In this document: positions 23,569 through 37,200 of the stretch, one piece after another
Layout: every line of letters begins with the position of its first letter
Position numbering within the stretch: position 1 is the first letter of the stretch
DNA from: Nereocystis luetkeana
Taxonomy: Eukaryota > Sar > Phaeophyceae > Laminariales > Laminariaceae
Assembly: GCA_031213475.1 (NCBI GenBank)
Contig: JARUPZ010000002.1
Coordinates: 7,318,730-7,382,729, forward strand
Direction of reading: 5' to 3'
DNA: 64,000 nt
The notes under the pieces: generated by a model
Seen by the model: the letters and a program-made list of their open reading frames with translations, nothing else
Told to the model about the DNA's origin: nothing
The model's database searches: none
Position numbers and translations under genes: made by a program

Positions 23569-24130
23569 CCCCCCCCCCCCCCCCCCCCTCTCATGAAATA
23601 TATAGGTTGGGTTGGCGTCGTTTGGCAGCGACACTGTAAAACATGCCGCTCACTACGTGAGCTAGACAACCAGGTTACCGTTTTTTTTTGTTTTGTTTTT
23701 TTTGGCGGCTGCCCACAGCTGGTCGTCTAGTTAGATCATTTGTGCGAGGTAAAGAACCTTTACTTCGTACAAGGGAATTGATCGCATCACGTAGTGTTTA
23801 TGGTAAGGCACCCAAGAGGCAGTTACGTAGTACTCCCATTGCTGTCTCTGGGAGTGCCTACACCGGAAATTAAATCAACTCATTGAAGCTGTCATCCATA
23901 TGCAAGGCCGCCTCAAAAAGGGGTTCTTAGTAGGATGCAGCTCACCCTTCATGCGACTCGCCGAACACCTCACATCGCCTCGCGCTTGGTGCGAGCAATG
24001 TCTGCCTGGTCGGTGAAAACCCGACGTGCTCCGTCCCGGCATTGTAGGGATGCGAGGGTCTATGGTCATACGACTACGGCCATGCATGAGATCGAGTACA
24101 TCTCTCCTATCGAGTACACCCCCCCCCCCC
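23569..24130 (-). mobile_element. G-tract-bounded repeat (about 530 bp), copy 1
   Basis: Long similarity to 53005-53560 and partly to 58742-58990. Both outer edges are poly-C on this strand (23569-23588 and 24119-24130). Read on the minus strand it is bounded by G runs, starts TACTCGATAGGAGAGATGTA and ends near CAACCCAACCTATAT. In the second copy it directly abuts the 3' end of a non-LTR retrotransposon, so it may be that element's 3' untranslated region. No coding frame is supported. Confidence 0.65.
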
Positions 24131-24164
24131 TCTCATGAAATCGAGTACACCCCCTTCCCCTCTC

Positions 24165-24230
24165 GAAAGGGATGCGTGGTCAATGGTCATATGACTAAGG
24201 CAAGCAACAAATTAGTAGCCCCCCCCGCCC
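24165..24230. repeat. G/C-tract repeat, short form
   Basis: GGTCAATGGTCATATGACTA followed by AGGCAAGCAACAAATTAGTA and a C run. Related short forms lie at 48205, 49018, 59079 and 59178; the core TATGACCAT (complement) is shared with the 530-bp repeat. Confidence 0.6.
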
Positions 24231-24395
24231 CCGCCGAACGGCGGCGCGAACGAGGAGAGAGGCCACCGCACCGCGACCGTGGTAGATATTTTTTTTTGTA
24301 GGAAGCATGAAGCATTCACTGCCCAAGCGTGGCGCTGCTCAGAACAGCCGGCGATCTAAGGAGGCAAGCGATGCCGCTCACGTCGTTGGTTACAC

Positions 24396-24466
24396 TATGT
24401 CCGGGAATGTAAAGACCGTTTTGGCATTGATATGTACAACCAAACGGTCCTTACCTTTCCGAATAG
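24396..24466. mobile_element. short palindromic element (pair with 14268)
   Basis: TCCGGGAATGTAAAGACCGT and ACGGTCCTTACCTTTCCGA form a hairpin with a loop of about 25 bp. Diverged copy of 14268-14335. Confidence 0.5.
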
Positions 24467-24469
24467 AGC

Positions 24470-27400
24470 CTTTGGCCTTGATTACAAGTATAACGACCAA
24501 ACCTACTGCTGTTTATCCTATCATCCATCTAGTAGGACCGAGCAGCGGTAGTACCATGCCCCACGCGTGTCAGAAATCTGCCTTGCATGGCATTTCGGGG
24601 TATGTTGGAACGATAATCGAGTTCGAGACGATACCGATGCACAATAAAAACTTCGTAATCGATACCATTTCGATAAATCGATACCAGGTACATTGAAGTT
24701 TTCGTTCAGTGTCAGCATTAAAAAAAAACTCGGGGATGCCAGGAGATGGAAGTGCAGAATACGTGCGATACAAGATATGGAAAAGTTCGATGTTGCGATG
24801 TACCGACACTTTCGGCACGTGCGATATCCAACACCCCCAGTATACCTCAGCAGGTCAGGCTGCTGCTTCGTGTGACCGATGTTGTATACCAATGTATCGC
24901 AGTATCATACCGGTGTGGATATACGCCGCTTGAAAATGTGAATTCCGGTGGAACACCCAATCTCACAGCTGATAGGGCTATTTTTATTATTATAATTATT
25001 ATTACTATTTTTATTATAATTGTTGTTATTGTTATATACTCCGACGCATACACTCGTCACTTTTTTCCGACGCGTTTTCCCCTCGAAGTCCCAAAAGGGT
25101 TCACTTAACCCCGAGTAGCATGACTCTACCTCTCTCCGCCCTTTTTTGCCATAACCCCGTGCGCGATCTCCCCCCCCCCCCCCCCCCCCCCCCGCCTCCC
25201 TGTTGTTTATTTCGATCCGTTGTAAGGACCCTGACGGAGGCGTGTCGGAGGCCGGGGACTCCATTAACGAATGAGTTCCCCCCCCCCCCCCCCCCCCACC
25301 CACCCCAAGTTGATACCGGACATGGAAAGGCCACCACCTCGGCCCACTTGTTTTCGGCGCAGGTTCCCAGGTGCCTTACTTGCCAGCATGCCCATAGAGG
25401 AGGGGGAAAGGGTCGTGGTTATCTCCATGGGTCGTGGTTATCTCCATGCGTCGTTGTTCTTGTCGTTTCCGCCGTCGTTTTGTTGTTGCTGTTATTGTTG
25501 TAAGGACGACCATCCTTTACCAAACAAGAAAGAAGGAAGGAGGGGAGGGAAGGGAGAGACGGCGAGGCGGGAGTTATGGGCTATATACGCACTACTGTTT
25601 TTTTTTTTGCGGTGTCGTATTTTTTTTTGTTTTTTCTCGTGCCAGAGGAGGGAGCTCGCTCGGCCTTGTTCTCGTGGGTTGAGTATCGCTTCTCGGCCCC
25701 CGTTTGGGTTTCGCGAGACGGTTCCTGTCGCGTCGTGGGCACGTCGTGATGGAACGGACACACGCACGTGTAGCATGCTTCCCGCTTTTTTATTTTTCTG
25801 GTTTGTTCTACAAAAAATCGGACCGACCGCGAGTTGGGCGGATTATTTTACTATTTGAGTTGATGCTCAGAAGGCACCCCGCCGACCCAGTAGACCCGAG
25901 ATGCACCCCGATTGCATGTTGCACGTGCACTGCGCTGCTGCTGCTACTGCTGCTGCTGCTGTCGTACACGCCGTTTTGCTTTGCTCTTTCTCAGCGACTA
26001 TTATAGCTATTACTACGTTACTGATACCAGACATAAGGCTGGATAGTTTTGTTAGAAAAGATTATCCCCGCGCAAGATTTTTTCCTGTAAGATCCCCGGG
26101 CTGCCGAATTTGCACCGTTTTGACGACGGTGGCGCGAAAATCTTGCTCCTTTCGCAAAGAAAATGCCGCCCGCTGCCTCTGTTTGACCGCCGCATCCTGT
26201 ATTTATTTATTTATTTGTTTGTCCGATGATCTCGCACATGCATTCCTCATGTTGGTGTCGCGGCGGCAGTGCAGGAGCGTCTCGCGGTGGTGCTTGTTGG
26301 CAAATCTCGTTGTTTTTTGAAGCACACATTTTTTGTGCAGTGTTCATAGGTATAGAAATTATTTTCTGCTGTTATCCACCGCGGCGTGGGGTTGGATTTA
26401 CCACCCCGAAATCTACTTTCGTACCCTCTGGTGCTACGTACTGTGTGGTAGCTGTCAGACTGAACCAGGTGTCATTTTTTTGTGGCGTTCGGGGCGTGGT
26501 CCACCAAAGGAGGGCGTGTGGTGTTGTGCTTACACACAGGGGGCGAGGAACCATGGTATCTCGAGAGATCGGTTATTCAGCTGCTTTTTTTTGGCGTGCA
26601 CATAAACCGCCCAGCGGCAGCAGCAGCGGCGGCGGCATGTTGTGCTATTTTTTTGTATCGGGGTTTAGGTTTGGGCAATTAGCCGCGCCTTGGAACGGGA
26701 TGTTCCTTTATTAAAATAGATTCCGTCATACATGGTGCATACCGTGGCTTGTCTCTTGTTTCGTATTTCTTGCCCCCCCCCCCCCTCTGCCCCGCCGACA
26801 TTGAGGTCGGAGACAGGAGTTCTGACTGTGTAGTACCTGGTACACCGTTACCGCAGCCGGTGTAGTAGTGGTACAATCGCGGTCCGAGGTTCCTGCTGCT
26901 GTTGTTGTGTACGATTCTGCTGCACGCCCGTTACTGAAACAGGTGCAATGGGGTGGTGGTAGAGTTTCTTGAAGCCTCAAGGTCCCCTGTTTCATCGCCA
27001 ACGCCGGGAAGGTTCCCCCTTGTCTCTACTTTCCCGCCGTGCGCGCGTGCCTCTCAGCATTTGCCGTGGCCATTGCGATCGTGTCGAATTTTTGATCAAA
27101 CAGTATGCTTATTTCACAAGCAGAATGAAAAGAAGCGAGTGCTCCGCACTGAACTGACTGCACCCCACCACAGCAGGTTTAGTGCTATCAATAGTTAGCG
27201 TTAGGTATAGCGCGTGTTTAGTGTTTTGCTTGGCGCGGTCGATCCTTGGCAACCGTTTTCGACCCCCAGTTGGCGTCCCCCGCGCCCCTTCCGGTTGTTT
27301 CTTTTTCAAGCAGTGTACCTGGTAGCAGCTACTGGTATGATACGCACAGCCAAGTAGTGGTACATCGTGACAGTGTAGAAGTCGTTGCTCTGTATTAACG

Positions 27401-27660
27401 CGAATAGGAAGGAGTAATATGCGGAATAGTCTCATTAATATTAATAGTACAAACAAAAGTCCGGTGCTCGCAGTCATCACGGCCATATAAAGCTGCACTA
27501 TATATTGGACGACTGGTGCGCTGCACTGCACTGCCCTTCATTGCTCCGCACTGCACTGCATTGCTCCGCACTGACTGGAGCTGTTCCGAGAAAACAAGCT
27601 GCTCCGCATTTGATAGCACTGCACTGCTGAGGCTGTTCCCCGACATCGTCTGGATCGGCC
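24470..27660. other. no supported gene; poly-C tracts
   Basis: Poly-C runs at about 25165-25193, 25276-25297 and 26774-26785, with TTATTATTA runs at 24980-25020. At 27525-27600 a degenerate CTCCGCACTGCACTGC repeat occurs. Open frames here come from homopolymer and pyrimidine-rich stretches; no domain was recognised. Confidence 0.4.
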
Positions 27661-27670
27661 GGCGGAAGGC

Positions 27671-27780
27671 AGGGGGGGGGGGGGGTACTCGATATCATGC
27701 ATGGCACGGGGGGGGGGGGGGGGGGGGGGGGCGGACTCATGCACATCCATGGCCGTAGTCGTATGACCATACACCGCAGG
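27671..27780. repeat. poly-G tracts with short G-tract repeats
   Basis: Two G runs (27671-27685 and about 27709-27731), each followed by a piece of the G-tract family: TACTCGATATCATGCATGGC, then CATGGCCGTAGTCGTATGACC. The pieces are in the minus-strand orientation of 23569-24130. Confidence 0.65.
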
Positions 27781-27789
27781 GGGTCTTCT

Positions 27790-30700
27790 TCTTGTGGCTT
27801 GCACGGGAAAAAAAACATGAATTCCTCGTCCCATTCTTCTTCTGCCCTCCAGCACTTGGCCCAGCGTAGTAGGCGCCAAATACTCTTATGTATGTAGTTC
27901 AAACCTTTTTCATCCAGGAGAAGGATTGTGTAAAGCACAAAAGCATTGACGAAGCAGTCACGTAAAAACGTCATAATCGCTATAACTGCAGATAAAATAC
28001 ATTTTCACCATCGTTGCGAGTATTATACGCTAATATTATACCGACGATGTGGAACAAAAAGAATTCATTGAGTTACCCGTCGTATTTGACTCGCCCTCCT
28101 TTCCCAACATGCAGGTTCCCTGTTTCGTATCCCGGACACCCACGTCGGCGCCTGCGCTCAGTTGTCAGTCGGCGCACGTACCACATGTCTCAATTCAGCA
28201 AGGAAAAACAGAGGGTGGATGAATCGCGGTGATCGGTAGAAGGGGAACGTTTGTTCTATTTTTTGCTGTTTCTTTCTGTTTCCTTTAATTTTCTTTAATA
28301 CACTTTGAAATGTACACCACCCCTTTTCGTATGTCAAGACGTCCCGATGAGACTTGCAACGTGTATATAAAACGAGTGACAGCTATTTATGATATATACT
28401 AAAAAAGAAATGCATGCCAGGGCGGATGTAGTCACCCCCCAGAAAAAGAGATGTTGAGCCCCGGTGCTCCATGCCGGATGAGGGCGAGGAGGACCTGGTT
28501 AATACCTCATCAATACTTACAACCAGTGACCACTATTATTACAATAATACCTGGTAGCTATCATTGCTGTATAGCTAGACCTACTACTACTGCTGTTGTT
28601 GTGTGGGCACGCTCACTTTTTCTTAGCAGTAGTGTGTGTGGTGGGTCTTCTTGTTGTGATGGGCGGGAAGAAAAAGGGGACAGATGAAAAGGGGGGCGAC
28701 CGATCGGCGCAGACAACGCTACAGGGGCAGGCCGCCCTCCCGTCATCTGTGCTCGGAAATACACGGAACTTCTACTACATACATGCATGCGTAGTAAAAG
28801 GGTACAAAACCCTGTGAATCTGAACATCAGCAACAACAACAGAACAGTAACAGCAGTATTAATGGTACTCGTAGTTCGTGTGGACTGAAAATAAACTGAC
28901 ACATACATAAACATACCTGGTACATTTTTCGGCGAGAAATGAAAATTAATGAAGAATCGTTCATCCATCTCGCAGCGGGGGACGGATTTTCACTTGCATG
29001 CATACCTGGTATACATATACCAGGTACATACCAATCTCACGGCAACAACAAAACCCGCGTTTGATATTGATACCCCAAACAGGGATTTTCTATTACCGGT
29101 CGAAGTACATAATACATACGGTACTGCTGTAGGATGCGGAGGTTGGGGGTACATTACGTGTACATTCGTACGAGAGTACATACGTATCTGGTACGTAATA
29201 GGCAGCAGGCAGGGTAGCCACGTACCAGGTACCTATCTATCTATTAATAATTCGTCGTAGCGTAGTAGTAGTTTAAATTGCCCCCACAGACAGATGATCT
29301 TTTGTCGACCAGCGACGCTATTGAGAACCTCGGCTTTTTTGCCGATTCTTCTTGAATTCTTGGGGGGGGTTTCAAGATGTGTGTGTTTTTTTTAAACCAT
29401 TTTTCAACTCGTAGGAAACGGAAAAGGCAGTACCTGGTACTGGTATATATTATGGGAGAGAGTTTGCCCACTTGTTTGTTGCTGGATGAGGTGGGTGGCT
29501 TACGCGTGAAGCCAAGGCAGATTGATGAGCAGAAGCACACTGCTGTGTAGGAAAAGACGTCTCTTTTATTCGCTCCGATTCACAGCCAGCGCAACGAAGA
29601 GGAGAGCGTACAAAAGTAGTATATATCCTGACATCATGATGACCGATGATCGAGTGGTCAAGGAGCGTACAAATGTTACAGGTCGTGCGCGTATCTACTT
29701 ATTTCGAAACACGTATCGCTTGCTTGATTCCCATCCTACTACTACTGTAGAAATTCCGAGCAAAGACAGGAAGCGTGCAGGCGTGTCCAACACGAATAGG
29801 TGAGCAGTAGCAGGAAAGATAACAGGTAGGGGGTACCCCAGGGTGCTAATATTCGTTATCCGCTGTTGATGGTACGGTGTGTTGCAGGCCGTTTGGTTTG
29901 CTGTGGTTAGTGTGTGAGTAGCACAGAGCAGCAGCAGCAACTTGCTGGTGTCGTTTTTGTTTTAAAACGTAATAAAACCCTCGAATTAATGGACATGTAA
30001 GAACAAGAATTACAGAATTTTACGAATTGTTACCGGTAAAAATAAACCAGTAAAAACACGTAAAAATAGATGTTCAGCGACTCGCAGCTCGTTTGAACAT
30101 CTCATCAGCTCCATATTGTAATAAGCAAAAAATAAGGAGGCAGGAGACAGGCCAAAAAGTAGTGAGGGACGCGTTAAGCCTAAGGGCTGTTATATGCCAA
30201 CTACTACTGCTGCTGCTGGGCATGTCGAGTGGAGCGCGAGATAGACCCCCTCAACATGTCAAGTCGACGTTTTGACCATACCATGCATAGAAAAACTGAC
30301 TGCTCCACAGATTATTTTTTGGAAGACACACGTGGCAGGCTAATGGAAATATCAGAACATATCACATAGGCAAATTTATAGTTCAAATCAAGTTCAAGTG
30401 AAATAAAGCATACCGTGTAGAGTGCGCAGAGTAGAGAGAGTCGTCAGTCATGACGCACACGGCGACGGGAAAAGGTTTCATCATGACAATGTCATCTATC
30501 TCCCCATCTCCCCACTCCCCACCTCGTCGTGCACATTTTTACTACTTACTGCTAGATATAGCTAGATATAGCAGCTATATAGCTGCTGTTCCAGCTAAAA
30601 CAAACTGTGAACTCTGATCACCGCGCATCATCAGGCATCACCACCATTCCACCTACACCTTTCTTTCTTTGTTTGTTTGCCGGGAGTGCTGTGCTGCTGC

Positions 30701-31230
30701 ATGGATGCGTGTTTTTGTTGCTCTGTGGACGAGAGAGAAAAATGTGATCAAAGAAATCCCGGCTGAAATAAGAAAAAATATATCGTGGGAGGTGGGGAGG
30801 TGGGGTCATGTTGTCATCTGCTTTACTTTACAGCAGCAGGCTGCGCTGCAAGCTGGGGGACTGGGGGTGCTAAAAAAAAGCGGCAAAACTGAAACTCTGG
30901 AGCTTTGAAAAGCCAAAACGTTCGATACGCCGATACGTTACTCGGCGTACTACTACTACTGCTGCTCTCAGCTCTGCGTGTACATTGCTACTTGTTTTGT
31001 AGGTGTTGCGTCTCGAGCACTTACTCTGTGTTCTGCATATTATCGTACTACAGAGTAGTACTGCTACTCCGCTTACTACTCCTCGTCTCCTCGTACACTC
31101 GTACAGCACTCGTACTGTCAAGTACTGGCAACGTTGTACCAGGTATGCCGCAAGCAATTCTACTCGACACTGAACCGGTACGATTTCGCAACGGAGAACT
31201 TGGAGATGAAAAAAGCTTCAGGCGTAACCG
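27790..31230. other. no supported gene
   Basis: AT-rich intergenic DNA with many TACCTGGTA words (for example 28550, 28915, 29003, 29427). A hairpin AGATGTTCA...TGAACATCT lies at 30068-30104. No exon-like stretch or domain. Confidence 0.4.
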
Positions 31231-31381
31231 TAAAACCTTAGACCTGTTTAATGTAAAAGTACATTAAAACGACAATAAACAGCTCAACCATGCGGTCCGA
31301 TTTAAGGACGGGGCTGAAAAACTGTACCAGGGACGTAATAAGTACCGGGTAATAAGCAAGCATTGCCCTCTTCCCATTCCT

Positions 31382-32000
31382 GTCCCACATTTGTTTGTGG
31401 GAGTTCACTTCGAAAAGAAGACAACGTATATCCCCGGGGCCGTCACCGCCACTACGAAGGTAGGCGAGCGTTTGCATGATGGAGTTTTGCGTCAGCTTGC
31501 CGTCGTAATTTTCTAGAGCGGCTAGATCGACCGCGGTCGCCTCCAATTCTTTTTTTTGTGTCCACGTCTCGCGCGTGTTTTTGTGGTTATTGTTGTTGTT
31601 TGTGTGAAAAATCGAGCTAGGAAAAATCTCAATAAATTTAATCTGTCTCTTGTTTGTCTCTCTGTTCGAACGACACAAACACTTTAGATGCACAAACCGA
31701 AATGGTCGCGGGATGCAGTTGTTGTTGTGTTCTGTTGTGTTCTGTTGTGTTGTTGCGCCGAGATTGTTTTTTTTGGTGAGGCTTTCTTCTTTTTTGCTTT
31801 AGTCTTTTTTTGTTTGGTGCGTTCGGGGGGTTGTGGTTTGAGTGGGTATATACTATAGGTGTGCCCCCAATAACGGCCATTTTGGGACGTTAGCGGCCGC
31901 GCGCTGCACCGATGCAGTCGGGCAGAAGACCGTCACAGCAGTCGAGGTTAATTCGGCGCGCGCTCGGCGTGTTCGTACGAGCGGTAAACGCGAGATTTAC
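31382..32000 (-). CDS. candidate two-exon fragment, unknown protein
   Basis: Two GC-rich, exon-like stretches on the minus strand. The first (32000 down to about 31910) follows a good acceptor (AACAAAGCAG) and reads VNLAFTARTNTPSARRINLD, then CCDGLLPDCI, before a possible GTGCAG donor in phase 1. The second (from about 31548 down to roughly 31382) reads LEATAVDLAALENYDGKLTQ and GGDGPGDIRCLLFEVNSHKQ; joining at 31548 keeps the frame. Composition is unlike the AT-rich surroundings. The acceptor of the second exon lacks a pyrimidine tract and its frame is also open further upstream, so the border is uncertain. I do not recognise the family and found no start or stop that closes a gene. Confidence 0.3.
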
Positions 32001-32009
32001 CTGCTTTGT

Positions 32010-33265
32010 TGCTGTTGATGGCCCCACAGCATAAACAAGCCAATCAAAAACTACAACAAAATAACAACAACAACAACAACAACGAGGGCCAACACACAAC
32101 AACGAACGTCCGCTACCATCCGACACCCGACCGACACAACAACCAACCAACAATCGCTACGTACGTACGATTTTTTGCAGTTTTTTTTCTCGGCGCGATT
32201 TGTTTTCGTCACAGTTTTTTTTATTATGTGGTCGTTCTTTGTTGTGTTGTCGTGTGCCCTCGCTCGTATATACGAAAGTGTACAGAACAATATTCGTACA
32301 TATAATCATATTGGAAATAATACAAGAAGATGGTTGTTGATCGCATACGAGTGTTAATAGTAATAATAATGTTGATTGAGGTGCAGAGTGGAGAAAAATG
32401 CATCGTCATCCTCCAACAATAAACGACGGCACAGGTCAAAAATGGAAACGACAACAAGCCTCTTGTGCACTCGTATCGTCTCTCTCCTCTTTTTTTTTTG
32501 TTTTGTGTCGGCGCTATTTTATCTCCTGGCCGCCTGCACGTTTCAAATACTACTCGTTCTCCAGATAACTCATCACCGGTGTGGCACCAGGTACGCAAAC
32601 AAACATCACGGGGTGGATGTGTGTGGGTGTGTCATGATACATATCCGCGCGCTGCACTGACACACGCTGACCCGCCCACTTGATTGTGATAATAATCTAT
32701 CCGCCCACCGACCCTATCCCTATCCACATCTATCCGATGCTCGAGAAGAAGGAAGGGTGTTTTTACAGCAGGCACTCGTTCAAACAGAAGACGAAGGCGA
32801 GCTGGCTGCATGTAAAACTTGCGGGTTGTTCCTGGGTTGTCGATTGTTGCTTCTTTTTCTGCGTTTTTGGTTTTTGTTGCTTTTCATTTTCTCTTTTCCG
32901 AGCAAAATGTTTATTAAACATAACTAGAACTACTGCTGTATTCATAGTGTTTCGTCCAGATCTGATATGGTACGATACGATACGTCCTGTTGACCCTGGT
33001 ACGAGTATCGTCCAAGGGAGCCACTTGCCTATATCCTTCACGAGAAATGTACGCCTGGCACCTGGTACCTGGTACAGCATAGGAAACGCGCGACCGATCG
33101 ATGTACCACGCAGCTTGCGAAGTCAACTTGAGTTAATTTGTAAAAAAGTCCGACCGGGAGAACTCACAGCTGACTTTTTTGTGCAAGTATTTTCTATTTT
33201 CATTTTCATTTTTTTCAATCACCCTGGTAATGTTTATGAAATATTAATATTAATAGTTGTTGTCG

Positions 33266-33302
<37 letters not shown>

Positions 33303-35120
33303 GTGTTTCACGCCGCGAGCCGACCAGACAGGAAAAGCCCCATCCCCTCGGCACATCACACACCACCCTTTCGACTTTCAGGCACCTGCACTGCTGCTGA
33401 GCTGTTGCGTTTTTGGCTTTATGACTTTGGGCTCCTCTGGGTAAATAAAAACTGATGGAATATTCTACGTATGTATGATTATATGTTTTGTTTGATGATA
33501 ACATTATTGTTTTATTGTGGAAGGGTTAACTATTAATAAGTTTGCAATCGCCTTGCACAAGAACAGTCTCCACGGACAGGCTTTTCCCGTGTCTCTTGGG
33601 CAAACTGGGTTCAGCAACTCAACTATTAGTATTAATACATTGATACGGGCTGTGACGACTGCTGTACAACTAAAGTTCAGTGACCGGATTAGCAGTGCTG
33701 AATCTGAGGGTTTGTTTGGAGTCTCGTATGATGAACAACGTCTCGAGAACTATCATTAGTTTCGTGAAGAGTCTAGACTTTTTGTTTTGCTCTATTTTGA
33801 TTCCGTAAAATCTCAAAATCGCACGAAATACGTATAAGGATGTTTTTTTACAGCAGTACATACTGCTGCTGTATCGTAAGTACTTTGTATGGTAGTGTAT
33901 ACCATAAAAAAAAAAAATAATAATAATAATAATACTAATAAAAAATGGTAGTGTATACGCGTATATCGCTGGAGTACTTCGCCTATTTTACACCTTGCTT
34001 GGTACCTGGTACCTGCTATTATACGAAGTATTTTGCTGCTACTCCGTATTTTGCAGACGGCCCACTGATATGAAATAACCTGTAATTAAGAACTTAAGGT
34101 TCACTTTTCGAAATGAAAAAATCGTGTTCCGTGGCGAGCGCTATTCTAAATCCTACGAGGTACCTGGTATAGATAGCCTATGCTCAAGGTTGTTCAACAA
34201 GATGGTGACAAAGTCAGGTTTCGAGGCTTGGTCAGATTAGGGCATCTTTTTGGCGGGCCCATACTACTGCTGTGGACAAGTACTGATGATACTATGCGAA
34301 CTATCTGGTACAAAAATTGTGTATTGTACTACTCTGATCGTAAATATAACCCAAGTTTGGGGTCTGATATGAATATCAAAGGGAGGTTATATTACCGACC
34401 AGAGTGGATATGTATTTATATACCAGGTACGAGGTTACGTATACATCGTACCAGTATGTAGTACCTGGTGATAGTATATAGCACCAGAGCAGTTTATTTT
34501 TTGTGTGAACTGCGTATTAGGAGGCGTGCCTCCTCTGAGTTGCAGCTTGCGGCGTGTCTCACAACTTGTGTTTACGTATTGTATCCCCGCAAGAGCCAAG
34601 TACATACTCGTACTGCTGTGTACTCGTGCCTGGTATTACATTATTATTATTATTATGCTTGCCATCCGACAATGTGTAGTGTTGTTCTAATAAACGACTA
34701 TAATAACAGAAATTACATTATACTGGTACTGGTACCTGGTACTGCTGTCTAAATTTTGTATCTCAAGATGTACTGATACATATATACACAGCAGTCTGGT
34801 ATTACTCGTAATAGAAGGCGGCAGGGGAAATGCAAATACGTTCTGTCGTTTCAGCTTCCGTCATACCGGCGTTGTGTACCAGATAAAGTACTGCTGTACA
34901 AAATACGTATTATTCGAAAAACCTACACTACGAATCCTCGAAACTCATCTTGGCAAGCTCGGTGTAAACAAGTCTGCTTTGTTTGAGTTTTTGTTTCTCC
35001 TTGTATTTTGCAGGGCTGTGAGTCGAAGCGACATTTCCAGGGCATTGCTCGGGTTTTTTCCGCGGGATATTTTACGCTGTTTGGGCGGGATTTTGGGACT
35101 ATCCCATAATCCCGTGATGA
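32010..35120. other. no supported gene; microsatellites
   Basis: Holds an AACAAC run at 32056-32083, a TTG run at 33256-33302 and AT-rich DNA with TACCTGGTA words (33057-33074, 34008, 34155, 34732). A long open plus frame at 32680-33444 crosses the TTG run and has no domain, so it is not called. Confidence 0.4.
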
Positions 35121-35129
35121 ATGTGAGTT

Positions 35130-35830
35130 CCCGCTCCCGCGCAAACGAATCCCACGCAAATTCTTGCATCGCGTTCCCGCGCCCACGGAAAAGTGTGAAT
35201 CCCGTTCTCGCGCACGAACGAGTCCCGCGCAAATACACGTATCCCGTTCCCGCACAAGCACGTCCCGCAAAATTCAGGATATATCCCGAGTCCCGTGAAT
35301 GAGTGACAAAATCTCCCGCTGACACGTAGATGCTATTCACCCCCCCGCAGAGAGTGAGACATTTTAAAAGGGTATAAACGCACAAGCGTCCGGGTTCCGA
35401 GGTCACATCTATTGTCCCCCTATTTATTCATTTATTTCGTAATTTCTTGTCGCATACCAAAAATCTGCGTTTACTATTGTAATACTGTAACCTGGCATAA
35501 CAAGTTGAACGGAGCTTCCCGGTGGGGTACGGAATTTTTCAGAGCAACTCCTCGGAATTTGTCCTGCGGGGTTTGTCTCGCCGTGGCTCGATCGGGCCCC
35601 GGGGAATACCGCGGTGGCCGGATCCCGCATTAACTATCCCGTTGAATCGCGTCTCGGCTGGATCCCGTACAAACTATCCCGTTAGATCCCGTGGTTGTTG
35701 AATTTCGACCCGGGGACTCCCGCGGTGGCCAGATCCCATATACCTGGTAAATAGTACCGTGAAATCCCGGAGTAACTAATTTCCGCGGGATTTGGTCCCA
35801 GAGTCGAAAAAGCGTCCCGAGGAATGCCCT
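35130..35830. repeat. degenerate ATCCCG/GTCCCGCG-rich repeat
   Basis: Many copies of ATCCCGTT, GTCCCGCGCAAA and GATCCCG(T/C) words at irregular spacing, in two parts (35130-35290 and 35510-35830). It looks like an eroded short-unit satellite. No gene. Confidence 0.5.
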
Positions 35831-36299
35831 GAAAGTATGACTGAGTTTGAATAGATGTCATAGACTGGCTCGAATTTGGAGTGAGACTTAGATGTAGAAT
35901 TTAGAACGACCAAAGCGAGCCCCTATTATGCTGATGAGGGTTGTTGGCTGTGGGCTGGTTGAGGGGGCCAACATATCCGGTGAATGACCTTATGAATGTA
36001 TCACAAGACGACCACCTCCATGTCTCCATGTTGCGATTCCGATGTGGATTGAAGCGTCCGATTGAAGAATCGGCTAAGTGGGCTACGATTCGCAGCCCTC
36101 CTATTAGCAGTGTTAATAGTGTTGCTTTTATACTTGAAAATATACTTGGTACGAGAATATATTAAAAATACACCCTCAGCTGCTGTCAGATCAAGGATGT
36201 CGTCGAAACTCAGCTTTCTTTGCAAGCTCCGCGTGATACCTGGTTCGATTACGAGCGTATTCGAGACTACTGTACTCGTACTATCTGATGTTTCATACA

Positions 36300-37200
36300 A
36301 GGGGGGCTTTGCCGTGGCGGGCTAACGCCCGCCTTGAATCCGCGCATACCCTTAATGACCGAGGATGTAGACAAATCAAGGCCGTAAAAGATACAGTATT
36401 GCCAAGGGATACATGAAAAATAAATCGTGTTCGAGCGAAGGGAATGGACACACTGGAATCATAGCCAATGAACCAGCAACAAATGTCGCCATCCCGCAAT
36501 TTATTAAAAAGGGTATCATAGAAATGACCACGAAGTAGCGCGAAAAGCCGACCCAAAAGTTTTAGAATATGGCCATCATGTATCGCTCTCATCTGATTTC
36601 TTTGCCGTTTCCCCTCTTGGGCCTGCTTAAGGTGCGGCCGTTGTGTCCTACGTATTGGCGCTTGTTCGTATAGCAGCAGCAACAGCAATATTACTATTAA
36701 TAGGAGAATATGTAAGTACACCTACAGCACAAATTATACCGGTACCAGGTACCATATGATACGACGTGATAAAATGTCTTGTTGCCAGTTGTCAACAACA
36801 AGCAGCAGCAACACACCACATATCATCCTTCACAATGACAATGTGTAAATCAAGTAACGCAAAATGTATGACACAGATTTTACCACGAAGTAACGTGAAA
36901 AGCCGACCCAAAAGCGTTTCGAGCATTACCATCAGGTATCGCTCACGTCTGGTTGTTTTTCCCTTGCCGTTTTCACCTCTTGGGCCTGCTCCAAGGCGCC
37001 GTTGTTACGTACTGGCCCATCGTACAACACAGCAGCAACACATCACTACTATTAATAACAATTATTAATGCAGATTAGTGAGATAATTTGTACGCTCGTA
37101 TAACTTGATACATGTGCAGCATACCTGCTGGTAAGATAATACCAGGTATACGAGATGATACAACGTGATAAAACGGCATTGTTGTCAGCAACAATCAGTA
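36300..37200. repeat. diverged repeat block with two tandem units
   Basis: Starts GGGGGGCTTTGCCGTGGCGG. It includes two tandem units of about 355 bp (from about 36528 and 36883), each with CCACGAAGTA, GAAAAGCCGACCCAAAAG and a later CTCTTGGGCCTGCT. A third homologous copy with the same leader lies at 41467-41850. Function and origin unknown. Confidence 0.65.

Noticed and set aside
30068..30120. Hammerhead-ribozyme-like CTGATGAG next to a stem on the minus strand
   Set aside because: The GAAA core segment expected after the stem is missing.
32680..33444. 254-codon plus-strand frame
   Set aside because: Crosses a TTG microsatellite read as poly-Val and has no domain or exon-like composition.
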